Positions 9,721 through 22,681 are shown, counted from the first letter of the stretch. The stretch: 64,000 nucleotides of DNA from Litoditis marina (GCA_964036275.1 OZ038433.1:45575097-45639096), one strand, 5' to 3'. Notes: a model not told the origin generated them from the sequence alone. A program made the numbers and translations.

Positions 9721-12700
9721 CTGAACTAAACCACAAACTAGATATTTCACGTGAGTCACTGGTGACCCAAAACATTTTCAAGGGCTCTCAATGACGTTCA
9801 ATCACCGAAGAACAACCTAGGAGTGAAAAACTCAAGTATCAAGCTACATAGATCATACTAACATAGTAGTCCACACTTGAACTGAATATTTCACTTGAGT
9901 CACTGGTGACTCAAGACATTTTCAAATGCTTTCAAAGACTTTCGATCACTGAGAAACAACCTACTACTTTCAGATGCAACTATCAAACTACAAAGATCAT
10001 ACACACACATTAGGCCACCCCTGAACTGAATATTTCACTTGAGTCACTGGTGACTCAAGGCATTTTCAAATGCTTTTAAATACTTCCGATCACTGAGAAA
10101 CAACCTAGTACTTACAGATGTAAGTATCAAACTACAAAGATCATACACACACATTAGGCCACCCCTGAACTGAATATTTCACTTGAGTCACTGGTGACTC
10201 AAGACATTTTCGAATGCTTTCAAATACTTCCGATCACTGAGAAACAACCTAGTACTTACAGATGTAAGTATCAAACTACAAAGATCATACACACACATTA
10301 GGCCACCCCTGAACTGAATATTTCACTTGAGTCACTGGTGACTCAATACATTTTCGAATGCTTTCAAATACTTCCGATCACTGAGAAACAACCTAGTTCT
10401 TACAGATGTGAGTGTCAAACTACAAAGATCATACAAACATACTAGGCCACCCCTGAACTGAATATTTCACTTGAGTCACTGGTGACTCAAGACATTTTCA
10501 AATGCTTCCAAAGACTTTCGATCACTGAGAAACAGCCCATTACTTACAGATGTAATTATCAAGCTACAAAGATCATACACACATATTAGGTCACCCCTGA
10601 ACTGAATATTTCACTTGAGTCACTGGTGACTCGAGACATTTTCTAGTGCTTTCAAAGACTTTCGATCACTGAGAAACAACCTACTACTTTCAGATGCAAG
10701 TATCAAGCTACAAAGATCATATAAACAGATTAGGCCACCCCTGAACTGAATATTTCACTTGAGTCACTGGTGACTCGAGACATTTTCAAATGCTTTCAAA
10801 GACTTTCGATCACTGAGAAACAACCTAGTACTTACAGATGTAAGTATCAAACTACAAAGATCATACACACACATTAGGTCACCCCTGAACTGAATATTTC
10901 ACTTGAGTCACTGGTGACTCAAGACATTTTCGAATGCTTTCACATATTTTCGATCACTGAGAAACAACCTAGTACTTACAGATGTAAGTATCAAACTACA
11001 AAGATCATACACACACATTAGGCCACCCCTGAACTGAATATTTCACTTGAGTCACTGGTGACTCAAGACATTTTCGAATGCTTTCACATATTTTCGATCA
11101 CTGAGAAACAACCTGGTACTTACAGATGTAAGTATCAAACTACAAAGATCATACACACACATTAGGCCACCCCTGAACTGAATATTTCACTTGAGTCATT
11201 GGTGACTCAATACATTTTCGAATGCTTTCAAATAATCTCGATTACTGAGAAACAACCTACTACTTTCAGATGCAACTATCAAACTACAAAGATCATACAA
11301 ACATACTAGGCCACCCCTGAACTGAATATTTCACTTGAGTCACTGGTGACTCAAGACATTTTCGAATGCTTTCAAATACTTCCGATCACTGAGAAACAAC
11401 CTAGTACTTACAGATGTAAGTTACAAACTACAAAGATCATACACACACATTAGGCCACCCCTGAACTGAATATTTCACTTGAGTCACTGGTGACTCAATA
11501 CATTTTCGAATGCTTTCAAATACTTCCGATCACTGAGAAACAACCTAGTACTTACAGATGTAAGTATCAAACTACAAAGATCATACACACACATTAGGCC
11601 ACCCCTGAACTGAATATTTCACTTGAGTCACTGGTGACTCAAGACATTTTCGAATGCTTTCAAATACTTCCGATCACTGAGAAACAACCTAGTACTTACA
11701 GATGTAAGTATCAAACTACAAAGATCATACACACACATTAGGCCACCCCTGAACTGAATATTTCACTTGAGTCACTGGTGACTCAATACATTTTCGAATG
11801 CTTTCAAATACTTCCGATCACTGAGAAACAACCTAGTTCTTACAGATGTGAGTATCAAACTACAAAGATCATACAAACATACTAGGCCACCCCTGAACTG
11901 AATATTTCACTTGAGTCACTGGTGACTCAAGACATTTTCAAATGCTTCCAAAGACTTTCGATCACTGAGAAACAGCCCATTACTTACAGATGTAATTATC
12001 AAGCTACAAAGATCATACACACATATTAGGTTACCCCTGAACTGAATATTTCACTTGAGTCACTGGTGACTCAATACATTTTCGAATGCTTTCAAATACT
12101 TCCGATCACTGAGAAACAACCTAGTACTTACAGATGTAAGTATCAAACTACAAAGATCATACACACACATTAGGCCACCCCTGAACTGAATATTTCACTT
12201 GAGTCACTGGTGACTCAAGACATTTTCGAATGCTTTCACATATTTTCGATCACTGAGAAACAACCTGGTACTTACAGATGTAAGTATCAAACTACAAAGA
12301 TCATACACACACATTAGGCCACCCCTGAACTGAATATTTCACTTGAGTCATTGGTGACTCAATACATTTTCGAATGCTTTCAAATAATCTCGATTACTGA
12401 GAAACAACCTACTACTTTCAGATGCAACTATCAAACTACAAAGATCATACAAACATACTAGGCCACCCCTGAACTGAATATTTCACTTGAGTCACTGGTG
12501 ACTCAAGACATTTTCGAATGCTTTCAAATACTTCCGATCACTGAGAAACAACCTAGTACTTACAGATGTAAGTTACAAACTACAAAGATCATACACACAC
12601 ATTAGGCCACCCCTGAACTGAATATTTCACTTGAGTCACTGGTGACTCAATACATTTTCGAATGCTTTCAAATACTTCCGATCACTGAGAAACAACCTAG

Positions 12701-13970
12701 TACTTACAGATGTAAGTATCAAACTACAAAGATCATACACACACATTAGGCCACCCCTGAACTGAATATTTCACTTGAGTCACTGGTGACTCAAGACATT
12801 TTCGAATGCTTTCAAATACTTCCGATCACTGAGAAACAACCTAGTACTTACAGATGTAAGTATCAAACTACAAAGATCATACATACACATTAGGCCACCC
12901 CTGAACTGAATATTTCACTTGAGTCACTGGTGACTCAATACATTTTCGAATGCTTTCAAATACTTCCGATCACTGAGAAACAACCTAGTTCTTACAGATG
13001 TGAGTATCAAACTACAAAGATCATACAAACATACTAGGCCACCCCTGAACTGAATATTTCACTTGAGTCACTGGTGACTCAAGACATTTTCAAATGCTTC
13101 CAAAGACTTTCGATCACTGAGAAACAGCCCATTACTTACAGATGTAATTATCAAGCTACAAAGATCATACACACATATTAGGTCACCCCTGAACTGAATA
13201 TTTCACTTGAGTCACTGGTGACTCGAGACATTTTCAAGTGCTTTCAAAGACTTTCGATCACTGAGAAACAACCTACTACTTTCAGATGCAAGTATCAAGC
13301 TACAAAGATCATATAAACAGATTAGGCCACCCCTGAACTGAATATTTCACTTGAGTCACTGGTGACTCGAGACATTTTCAAATGCTTTCAAAGACTTTCG
13401 ATCACTGAGAAACAACCTAGTACTTACAGATGTAAGTATCAAACTACAAAGATCATACACACACATTAGGTCACCCCTGAACTGAATATTTCACTTGAGT
13501 CACTGGTGACTCAAGACATTTTCGAATGCTTTCACATATTTTCGATCACTGAGAAACAACCTAGTACTTACAGATGTAAGTATCAAACTACAAAGATCAT
13601 ACACACACATTAGGCCACCCCTGAACTGAATATTTCACTTGAGTCACTGGTGACTCAAGACATTTTCGAATGCTTTCACATATTTTCGATCACTGAGAAA
13701 CAACCTAGTACTTACAGATGTAAGTATCAAACTACAAAGATCATACACACACATTAGGCCACCCCTGAACTGAATATTTCACTTGAGTCACTGGTGACTC
13801 AAGACATTTTCGAATGCTTTCACATATTTTCGATCACTGAGAAACAACCTAGTACTTACAGATGTGAGTATCAAACTACAAAGATCATACAAACATACTA
13901 GGCCACCCCTGAACTGAATATTTCACTTGAGTCACTGGTGACTCAAGACATTTTCGAATGCTTTCAAAGA
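9721..13970. repeat. 144-bp satellite array, copy 1
   Basis: Monomers start with CTGAACTGAATATTTCACTT at exact 144-bp steps from 9877 to 13909 (29 starts), preceded by a diverged monomer at 9721. Nearly every monomer carries TTGAGTCACTGGTGACTCAA, two 9-bp arms around TG, that is TGAGTCA and TGACTCA facing each other. Monomer variants recur in blocks: the GAAACAGCCC variant is at 10453, 11893 and 13045, and the GAGTCATTGG variant at 11173 and 12325. Steps of 10 and 8 monomers (1,440 and 1,152 bp) therefore show higher-order duplication inside the satellite. Confidence 0.95.
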
Positions 13971-14291
13971 TGCCACTGACTCAAGTATGAAAATTCGTTC
14001 TACCTGTGAATGAGTATATCATTGAACTTTACGTGGGTCCCTCCTTCATACTCAACCGATAGGGGGTTTTTGACCGGATGAAATTGCGAAAAACACGAAT
14101 AACTGGTTTGAGTCACCCCTGACTCACGTAGAAATATTTCATCTATGTGTGAACAAAGTGCTGTTAGATTCTTCATGACCTTCTATTTGGATTTGCATAT
14201 ATTTCACTAGTTGTGAGATGGAGAAACACGGAAAACTGTTTTGAGTCACCACTGACTCATGTAAATATAGTGGGTGCCAAATTTATAAATT

Positions 14292-14368
14292 TCTGTCTAT
14301 CGCCGGACTCGAACCTGCGAGCAAAAGATTTGAAAAAGGGCGCAAACCACTGCGCTCATAGAGAACAT
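14292..14368 (-). pseudogene. tRNA-like segment inside insertion copy 1
   Basis: The minus strand has a perfect B box GGTTCGAGTCC (14305-14315) and an A-box-like TGAGCGCAGTGG (14348-14359). GCGC/GCGC can form a D-stem, the T-stem pairs at four of five positions, and TCTAT/ATAGA can form part of an acceptor stem. No anticodon arm can be drawn and no T-run follows. It is a decayed tRNA or a tRNA-derived SINE fragment. Confidence 0.45.
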
Positions 14369-14568
14369 AACCGACAAGTTTTGAAATCGAAGACATGTGT
14401 GGGCATTTATCAGAAAGTGAGATATACAGTCCCTCCCGCTTTTTCGTTGGCAGCGACTATATTTACAATAGAATCGCAATGTGAGCTTTTTATGCCACAC
14501 AGAACAGTAACAGTACCCTAAATTAGCTTAGTCCACCACTTATTACACTGAATATTTAATTTACAAAA

Positions 14569-14702
14569 CCTTCGTTCTGTGGAACGAAGGATTGCTGATG
14601 TCGATAAGACATCAGTAACTTACATAAAAGTCGGAAAGTAAACTTTTCACGTCATACTGAACAGTAACAATACCCTCACTTATGCGCACGCATATGCGTG
14701 CG
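14569..14702. repeat. Group of three hairpins/palindromes in insertion copy 1
   Basis: Three perfect inverted repeats lie within 134 bp: CCTTCGTTC-TGTG-GAACGAAGG (14569-14590), CTGATGTC-GATAA-GACATCAG (14595-14615) and the 18-bp palindrome CGCACGCATATGCGTGCG (14685-14702). Their role is unknown. Confidence 0.6.
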
Positions 14703-17294
14703 TACCGTACACAGCGGAAACTGAGATATACAGTACCCTCCCGCCTTTCCATTGGCGATGACTATATTTTACGTTCACGTGTGAATTAATGGGCCATTAG
14801 GTTCTACGTGAGTTCCTATTTTGAAAAAAACTACCACAGTATTTCTTACTCATTGAAATTAAAGAGAAACACTGTAAAATGAGTCACCAGTGACTCAGGT
14901 GAAAATAGTGTGCATGTGAATAAGTGTGTTATTAGGCTTTACCTCCTACTCTCATATATAACTTCTAGGTTATTCTTCACCAAATGGGAAAAATTACCAC
15001 ATCCAGCAATGATTTAGGCACGTGACTCATACAATCCCCCCCCCCCTAGCCAAAAAGAGGCCTTGACTTGAGCTTGTGTAGTTTGATAGTATACTACACA
15101 CACAATGTTGCTTTTGACAGTTTCACAAAGACCTAGGATTATATCAATAGTCATTTGTACGAATGAGGTGGATGTTTACAATATTAAATTTCTGCATAAA
15201 TAGGGAGAACATAAATAATAAATACTGACATCCAAGCAGCTCTCCGAGAGACTTCGTGCGTAGAGAAACAATGTGTTAGTGGGGATTTGTACAATTCTAG
15301 CCAAACAGTTCATAAATCATACTACTCTTCCTCGCCACCACTGAAACAAATGTTGATTCCATGAAACTCATTCCTCAATTCCATGAAACTCATTCCAAGA
15401 AAGAATATGCGTGATATTCTACCATGACGTTAGATATAGCTGAGTGGACCTGTAAACCGTGTTTCTTAAATCGTTGTTTCCGATTTTATGGGAATAACTT
15501 GCATCCTCGAAAAAGACAAGTTTGTGGCAGTTCAATTATGAACATTCGAAAGATTTTCAATAATTTTTCATTAAACTGAGAAATTGTCCAACAAAAAAAA
15601 AGGAAAAATCGAATGAGGTTCAGCGAAACAATTTGAAATAATCACAACAAATGAATTATTCATCACATGTTGAATGCAAAATAACTTCTGGTGTAGTTTG
15701 ATTCATAGTATGTATTTGGATTTTTCTAAACTACTTTTTCAATCTTAATCGAAAACGCTCCATTGCCATTGTTTGTCACTATATTTTCTAGCCATTGTTT
15801 GTCACTATATTTTGTTTTTTTTTCTTCTGTTTGTTGTTCACTTCCTTCTTATTTATTCTACTCTTCAAATTCCGGGAGATTATATTTGAATGAGCGAGAT
15901 TGCATTAGGGTGAAGTGCAAAAAAGATCTGATTAACATCTACAAAAGCGATAAAAATACCTCATTTTCTTAGAGGATTTCACGACACATAAATTATTTGC
16001 GTGTAGTCAATCTACGTTCCAAAAATGAGCATATTCCAAGCAAGTAGAAGAGAGATATGACAATTTCTTGAACGAGCGGGGCGCTTCACATCAAGCGCAT
16101 ATAGCAATGGCTCTAAGAGAGCCGCTACCGTACTTTGCCATTGGCGCACAATGCAGACAGTCCAGTGTATCCTTAATTGCTCAAATAACACTCTCTGTGA
16201 ATGACTTCGGTGGTTTTTGTTTTCGACCGTGTTATTCCACAGAAAATAGAACGAAAAACAACAAATCTATTTGAAATCAATGTTTGACAGATTTATTATC
16301 TTGAAATAGTCTAAAAACAGATTATAAACTACCTCAAACCATTTCTAATCGATTGCCACAGCCATTTCCCACCTTTTAAGAAAATTCATTTTTTTCAAAC
16401 CACTACGATACATGGAAGTAATAGAGTGCCCGGTTTTGAGTCACCAGTGACTCCCCAATAGTAATTTTGAGTCACCAGTGACTCAAATGAGTCACCCTTG
16501 ACTCAATTCGATTACCCTATAGTAAGTGACTCGGAAAAAATTCTATTTTTGGTTCTCCGTTTTACACACAATGGCATACGTCTCTATGGATCTACACAAA
16601 AAATTTGAGAGGAAAATATTCACAAATGATCAAGTTATACGGTTTTCAAGATATGGATATTACCCAATGTTGAAAAAAATTGAGAAAAAGTGAATTTTGT
16701 TTTTTTTACGTTAAAACTTGTTCTTCTGTGTTTACTGTAACTGAAAAACTCGAGTATTTGGAAAAATTCCATATTTCACCTTTTTGAATCCCCTACTTAG
16801 GTACTACCTTTGAGTCACCAGTGACTCAGAACCCCTCAGCCCTCTTGACTGCCGTTAGGTGAACAGAAAACGATCAAAATTGAAAAATTGTATTAGATGA
16901 CATAGATAACAATTTCTCAGTTTGAGTAGACACTTTTTCTCAATGCATAATTAAAGTTATCATGTTGAGTCAACAATGACTCACCATGCATTTTTCGGAA
17001 ATTGTCTATAACTCTGAGGAGAGCGATCTAATACTTCCCGTGTTTCTCGAATAATGTTTCAAATGTGTGTATCTTGCTTCTCAACTAGTGAAAGTACTGA
17101 TATCCCCCTTCGCTTACTACCAGAAAAATATTTACCTTGAAAAATGAGGTAATTTCGAACAAAGTGGTTTTTTTCATTTCAAAATCAACTTTTCGCTATT
17201 CTCTTTTCGGTATCTGAAAGTGCGTAATTTTCTGTCTTAGAAACTGTATTTTTAGTTCACTATAGTTTATTTGAAGTTTTCTACTCAATTACTA

Positions 17295-17309
17295 TTGGGT
17301 AATTAAACC
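17295..17309 (-). pseudogene. SL1 RNA gene disrupted by the 8.1-kb insertion, 5' stub
   Basis: Exon bases 1-15 with an intact upstream promoter region. Exon bases 11-15 are the duplicated target TTGGG (plus strand). Transcription started here would run into the right end of the insertion. Confidence 0.93.
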
Positions 17310-17471
17310 AACGAGAGGGTAGGATAGTGGTGGACGCTCATGAGACGTACGTATATTGGTCTGGCCGGCTGGCCAAAACGCCCCCTTTAAGCGCTAAAAC
17401 AGATAGTATTTGGTTTGTTTGGGCGCTAAAACTAAGGAAATTCGATCTAGTTTTAAATAAAAATGTAAAAA

Positions 17472-17589
17472 GCTTACGGCACCCGGGATTCCCAAGCCGT
17501 CTCCGATCCAAGTACTAACCGGGCCCAACGTTGCTTGACTTGCCAGATCGGACGGGATGGCGTATTTTCAACGTGGTATGGTCGTAAGC
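17472..17589 (-). rRNA. 5S ribosomal RNA, copy 7
   Basis: Intact; its downstream SL1 partner is the 15-bp stub at 17295-17309. Confidence 0.96.
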
Positions 17590-18580
17590 GAAAGCATTGG
17601 GGGGTCTACTAGGGACATGCTGGAGGCAGATTTACGCAACTAGGACACATAAAACATAAATAAACAATTTCATAACTTTCCCAGCCACTAATTTGCTAAA
17701 TTTCTCAGTCACAAGGTCACGTGGTTTCCGCGTGAATTCGGACAAAACGCGCGAAAATAGCAGTTCTAACGGTCTTTCCTCGCCCATAATTCGAACAATT
17801 GTTAATTATATCTCGCAATCTCTTGATCTACCAGTCGAGAATACAGTTTTCTGTGAGTCAACCGCTGTACAAGTCACCAACTTTTCCCCATCCCCAGCTA
17901 TAGCCCTGTAGAATCGCGGTTTTTCGCTCATATCTCAGCTTTGGAGGGTCGAAACACAAAAATGACAAGATTTCCGCGATCGGCACGTCATTTTGTATGC
18001 ACACGGCACGAAAAGAAGCTGATTCGGAGAAAATTTCCCGATTGCAAATGGCAAAAATCTACAGGTATTTGAACCTCCCCCCTCCGGCACGGGAGGCGGC
18101 AGCACTATCCACTAGGCCACCGGACACCTCCGAGCCGGAATGCTTGTTTCGGGGGCAAGAGCGCGCGGTTCACTGTTGTATATGGAAATGTTAGGTTTTT
18201 CATAGATGAGATAAATGATTTAGCTCTCAATTCTCAATTGTAGCCCTCAGATGTGGAGCAAATTTCAATTTCGTTCTCTGGCACGAAACTCGATGAGAAT
18301 TTGGAAAAACTATCGGAAAATGTACGAATAGCTTTTGTAAAAGTATTTTCTATGATGTGTAACTTAAATTGAGGTGTATGGGGGAAAAAAGTTCGACTTT
18401 TGTTTCACGTGACTCACGTGGGAAAACGTGCATTTTCACGGGTCCACACCTACTAAACATGCATGAACATCCCTTTTGTTGCCGATGTGGAGCAAACTAC
18501 AACGTTTCTTTTAGAGAACACCTGTTTTCTGCTCACGTGAGACACGTGACACACGTGTTTTTACTTTTGTACACATTCTT

Positions 18581-18676
18581 AGTGCCCTCCTACTGGAGGG
18601 CGTTCCAAAATTTGTCTTAACCACAACTTTCATTGGGTCAGAACGAGAAAGTACCTCAAACTTGGGTAATTAAACC
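18581..18676 (-). ncRNA. sls-1: SL1 spliced-leader RNA, copy 7
   Basis: Exon 18655-18676. This is the positional equivalent of the SL1 gene that carries the NeSL-like element at 45920, and it is intact. Confidence 0.95.
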
Positions 18677-18838
18677 AACGAGAGGGTAGGATAGTGGTGG
18701 ACGCTCATGAGACGTACGTATATTGGTCTGGCCGGCTGGCCAAAACGCCCCCTTTAAGCGCTAAAACAGATAGTATTTGGTTTGTTTGGGCGCTAAAACT
18801 AAGGAAATTCGATCTAGTTTTAAATAAAAATGTAAAAA

Positions 18839-18956
18839 GCTTACGGCACCCGGGATTCCCAAGCCGTCTCCGATCCAAGTACTAACCGGGCCCAACGTTG
18901 CTTGACTTGCCAGATCGGACGGGATGGCGTATTTTCAACGTGGTATGGTCGTAAGC
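18839..18956 (-). rRNA. 5S ribosomal RNA, copy 8
   Basis: Intact; partner SL1 gene at 18581-18676. Confidence 0.96.
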
Positions 18957-19947
18957 GAAAGCATTGGGGGGTCTACTAGGGACATGCTGGAGGCAGATTT
19001 ACGCAACTAGGACACATAAAACATAAATAAACAATTTCATAACTTTCCCAGCCACTAATTTGCTAAATTTCTCAGTCACAAGGTCACGTGGTTTCCGCGT
19101 GAATTCGGACAAAACGCGCGAAAATAGCAGTTCTAACGGTCTTTCCTCGCCCATAATTCGAACAATTGTTAATTATATCTCGCAATCTCTTGATCTACCA
19201 GTCGAGAATACAGTTTTCTGTGAGTCAACCGCTGTACAAGTCACCAACTTTTCCCCATCCCCAGCTATAGCCCTGTAGAATCGCGGTTTTTCGCTCATAT
19301 CTCAGCTTTGGAGGGTCGAAACACAAAAATGACAAGATTTCCGCGATCGGCACGTCATTTTGTATGCACACGGCACGAAAAGAAGCTGATTCGGAGAAAA
19401 TTTCCCGATTGCAAATGGCAAAAATCTACAGGTATTTGAACCTCCCCCCTCCGGCACGGGAGGCGGCAGCACTATCCACTAGGCCACCGGACACCTCCGA
19501 GCCGGAATGCTTGTTTCGGGGGCAAGAGCGCGCGGTTCACTGTTGTATATGGAAATGTTAGGTTTTTCATAGATGAGATAAATGATTTAGCTCTCAATTC
19601 TCAATTGTAGCCCTCAGATGTGGAGCAAATTTCAATTTCGTTCTCTGGCACGAAACTCGATGAGAATTTGGAAAAACTATCGGAAAATGTACGAATAGCT
19701 TTTGTAAAAGTATTTTCTATGATGTGTAACTTAAATTGAGGTGTATGGGGGAAAAAAGTTCGACTTTTGTTTCACGTGACTCACGTGGGAAAACGTGCAT
19801 TTTCACGGGTCCACACCTACTAAACATGCATGAACATCCCTTTTGTTGCCGATGTGGAGCAAACTACAACGTTTCTTTTAGAGAACACCTGTTTTCTGCT
19901 CACGTGAGACACGTGACACACGTGTTTTTACTTTTGTACACATTCTT

Positions 19948-20043
19948 AGTGCCCTCCTACTGGAGGGCGTTCCAAAATTTGTCTTAACCACAACTTTCAT
20001 TGGGTCAGAACGAGAAAGTACCTCAAACTTGGGTAATTAAACC
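19948..20043 (-). ncRNA. sls-1: SL1 spliced-leader RNA, copy 8
   Basis: Exon 20022-20043, intact. Confidence 0.95.
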
Positions 20044-20205
20044 AACGAGAGGGTAGGATAGTGGTGGACGCTCATGAGACGTACGTATATTGGTCTGGCC
20101 GGCTGGCCAAAACGCCCCCTTTAAGCGCTAAAACAGATAGTATTTGGTTTGTTTGGGCGCTAAAACTAAGGAAATTCGATCTAGTTTTAAATAAAAATGT
20201 AAAAA

Positions 20206-20323
20206 GCTTACGGCACCCGGGATTCCCAAGCCGTCTCCGATCCAAGTACTAACCGGGCCCAACGTTGCTTGACTTGCCAGATCGGACGGGATGGCGTATT
20301 TTCAACGTGGTATGGTCGTAAGC
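20206..20323 (-). rRNA. 5S ribosomal RNA, copy 9
   Basis: Intact; partner SL1 gene at 19948-20043. Confidence 0.96.
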
Positions 20324-21314
20324 GAAAGCATTGGGGGGTCTACTAGGGACATGCTGGAGGCAGATTTACGCAACTAGGACACATAAAACATAAATAAACA
20401 ATTTCATAACTTTCCCAGCCACTAATTTGCTAAATTTCTCAGTCACAAGGTCACGTGGTTTCCGCGTGAATTCGGACAAAACGCGCGAAAATAGCAGTTC
20501 TAACGGTCTTTCCTCGCCCATAATTCGAACAATTGTTAATTATATCTCGCAATCTCTTGATCTACCAGTCGAGAATACAGTTTTCTGTGAGTCAACCGCT
20601 GTACAAGTCACCAACTTTTCCCCATCCCCAGCTATAGCCCTGTAGAATCGCGGTTTTTCGCTCATATCTCAGCTTTGGAGGGTCGAAACACAAAAATGAC
20701 AAGATTTCCGCGATCGGCACGTCATTTTGTATGCACACGGCACGAAAAGAAGCTGATTCGGAGAAAATTTCCCGATTGCAAATGGCAAAAATCTACAGGT
20801 ATTTGAACCTCCCCCCTCCGGCACGGGAGGCGGCAGCACTATCCACTAGGCCACCGGACACCTCCGAGCCGGAATGCTTGTTTCGGGGGCAAGAGCGCGC
20901 GGTTCACTGTTGTATATGGAAATGTTAGGTTTTTCATAGATGAGATAAATGATTTAGCTCTCAATTCTCAATTGTAGCCCTCAGATGTGGAGCAAATTTC
21001 AATTTCGTTCTCTGGCACGAAACTCGATGAGAATTTGGAAAAACTATCGGAAAATGTACGAATAGCTTTTGTAAAAGTATTTTCTATGATGTGTAACTTA
21101 AATTGAGGTGTATGGGGGAAAAAAGTTCGACTTTTGTTTCACGTGACTCACGTGGGAAAACGTGCATTTTCACGGGTCCACACCTACTAAACATGCATGA
21201 ACATCCCTTTTGTTGCCGATGTGGAGCAAACTACAACGTTTCTTTTAGAGAACACCTGTTTTCTGCTCACGTGAGACACGTGACACACGTGTTTTTACTT
21301 TTGTACACATTCTT

Positions 21315-21410
21315 AGTGCCCTCCTACTGGAGGGCGTTCCAAAATTTGTCTTAACCACAACTTTCATTGGGTCAGAACGAGAAAGTACCTCAAACTTGGG
21401 TAATTAAACC
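21315..21410 (-). ncRNA. sls-1: SL1 spliced-leader RNA, copy 9
   Basis: Exon 21389-21410, intact. Confidence 0.95.
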
Positions 21411-21572
21411 AACGAGAGGGTAGGATAGTGGTGGACGCTCATGAGACGTACGTATATTGGTCTGGCCGGCTGGCCAAAACGCCCCCTTTAAGCGCTAAAA
21501 CAGATAGTATTTGGTTTGTTTGGGCGCTAAAACTAAGGAAATTCGATCTAGTTTTAAATAAAAATGTAAAAA

Positions 21573-21690
21573 GCTTACGGCACCCGGGATTCCCAAGCCG
21601 TCTCCGATCCAAGTACTAACCGGGCCCAACGTTGCTTGACTTGCCAGATCGGACGGGATGGCGTATTTTCAACGTGGTATGGTCGTAAGC
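21573..21690 (-). rRNA. 5S ribosomal RNA, copy 10
   Basis: Intact; partner SL1 gene at 21315-21410. Confidence 0.96.
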
Positions 21691-22681
21691 GAAAGCATTG
21701 GGGGGTCTACTAGGGACATGCTGGAGGCAGATTTACGCAACTAGGACACATAAAACATAAATAAACAATTTCATAACTTTCCCAGCCACTAATTTGCTAA
21801 ATTTCTCAGTCACAAGGTCACGTGGTTTCCACGTGAATTCGGACAAAACGCGCGAAAATAGCAGTTCTAACGATCTTTCCTCGCCCATAATTCGAACAAT
21901 TGTTAATTATATCTCGCAATCTCTTGATCTACCAGTCGAGAATACAGTTTTCTGTGAGTCAACCGCTGTACAAGTCACCAACTTTTCCCCATCCCCAGCT
22001 ATAGCCCTGTAGAATCGCGGTTTTTCGCTCATATCTCAGCTTTGGAGGGTCGAAACACAAAAATGACAAGATTTCCGCGATCGGCACGTCATTTTGTATG
22101 CACACGGCACGAAAAGAAGCTAATTCGGAGAAAATTTCCCGATTGCAAATGGCAAAAATCTACAGGTATTTGAACCTCCCCCCTCCGGCACGGGAGGCGG
22201 CAGCACTATCCACTAGGCCACCGGACACCTCCGAGCCGGAATGCTTGTTTCGGGGGCAAGAGCGCGCGGTTCACTGTTGTATATGGAAATGTTAGGTTTT
22301 TCATAGATGAGATAAATGATTTAGCTCTCAATTCTCAATTGTAGCCCTCAGATGTGGAGCAAATTTCAATTTCGTTCTCTGGCACGAAACTCGATGAGAA
22401 TTTGGAAAAACTATCGGAAAATGTACGAATAGCTTTTGTAAAAGTATTTTCTATGATGTGTAACTTAAATTGAGGTGTATGGGGGAAAAAAGTTCGACTT
22501 TTGTTTCACGTGACTCACGTGGGAAAACGTGCATTTTCACGGGTCCACACCTACTAAACATGCATGAACATCCCTTTTGTTGCCGATGTGGAGCAAACTA
22601 CAACGTTTCTTTTAGAGAACACCTGTTTTCTGCTCACGTGAGACACGTGACACACGTGTTTTTACTTTTGTACACATTCTT

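Larger units (their letters stand above)
9194..17294. mobile_element. 8.1-kb insertion in an SL1 exon, copy 1 (unclassified)
   Basis: An 8,101-bp block interrupts SL1 between exon bases 10 and 15. It is flanked by a direct duplication of TTGGG (9189-9193 and 17295-17299), which is what an integration event leaves. The ends are AAATCAATTGAGTC and, read inward from the right, TAGTAATTGAGTAG; they share only ATTGAGT as a possible short inverted repeat. No LTRs, no poly-A tail and no long ORF are visible. The body is a left arm (9194-9720), a 144-bp satellite (9721-13970) and a right arm (13971-17294). It could be a non-autonomous DNA transposon that captured a satellite, or genomic DNA captured at a break. 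Superfamily unknown. Confidence 0.75.
13971..17294. other. Right arm of the 8.1-kb insertion
   Basis: AT-rich and without a convincing gene; the longest ATG frames are under 70 codons and low in complexity. It holds further GAGTCACC-AGTGACTC palindromes (about 14882, 16437, 16469, 16812), a tRNA-like segment, a hairpin group at 14569-14702, a C11 run at about 15036 and short local duplications such as GCCATTGTTTGTCACTATAT (about 15766 and 15791). Nothing here suggests a transposase. Confidence 0.6.

Noticed and set aside
9877..13970. CRISPR array (regular palindromic repeats)
   Set aside because: The full 144-bp monomer is repeated, with no unique spacers and no cas genes; the genome is a nematode. 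It is a satellite.
9194..17294. LTR retrotransposon or Helitron as identity of the 8.1-kb insertion
   Set aside because: No long direct terminal repeats and no RT; Helitrons do not make a target duplication and need TC...CTRR ends, which are absent.
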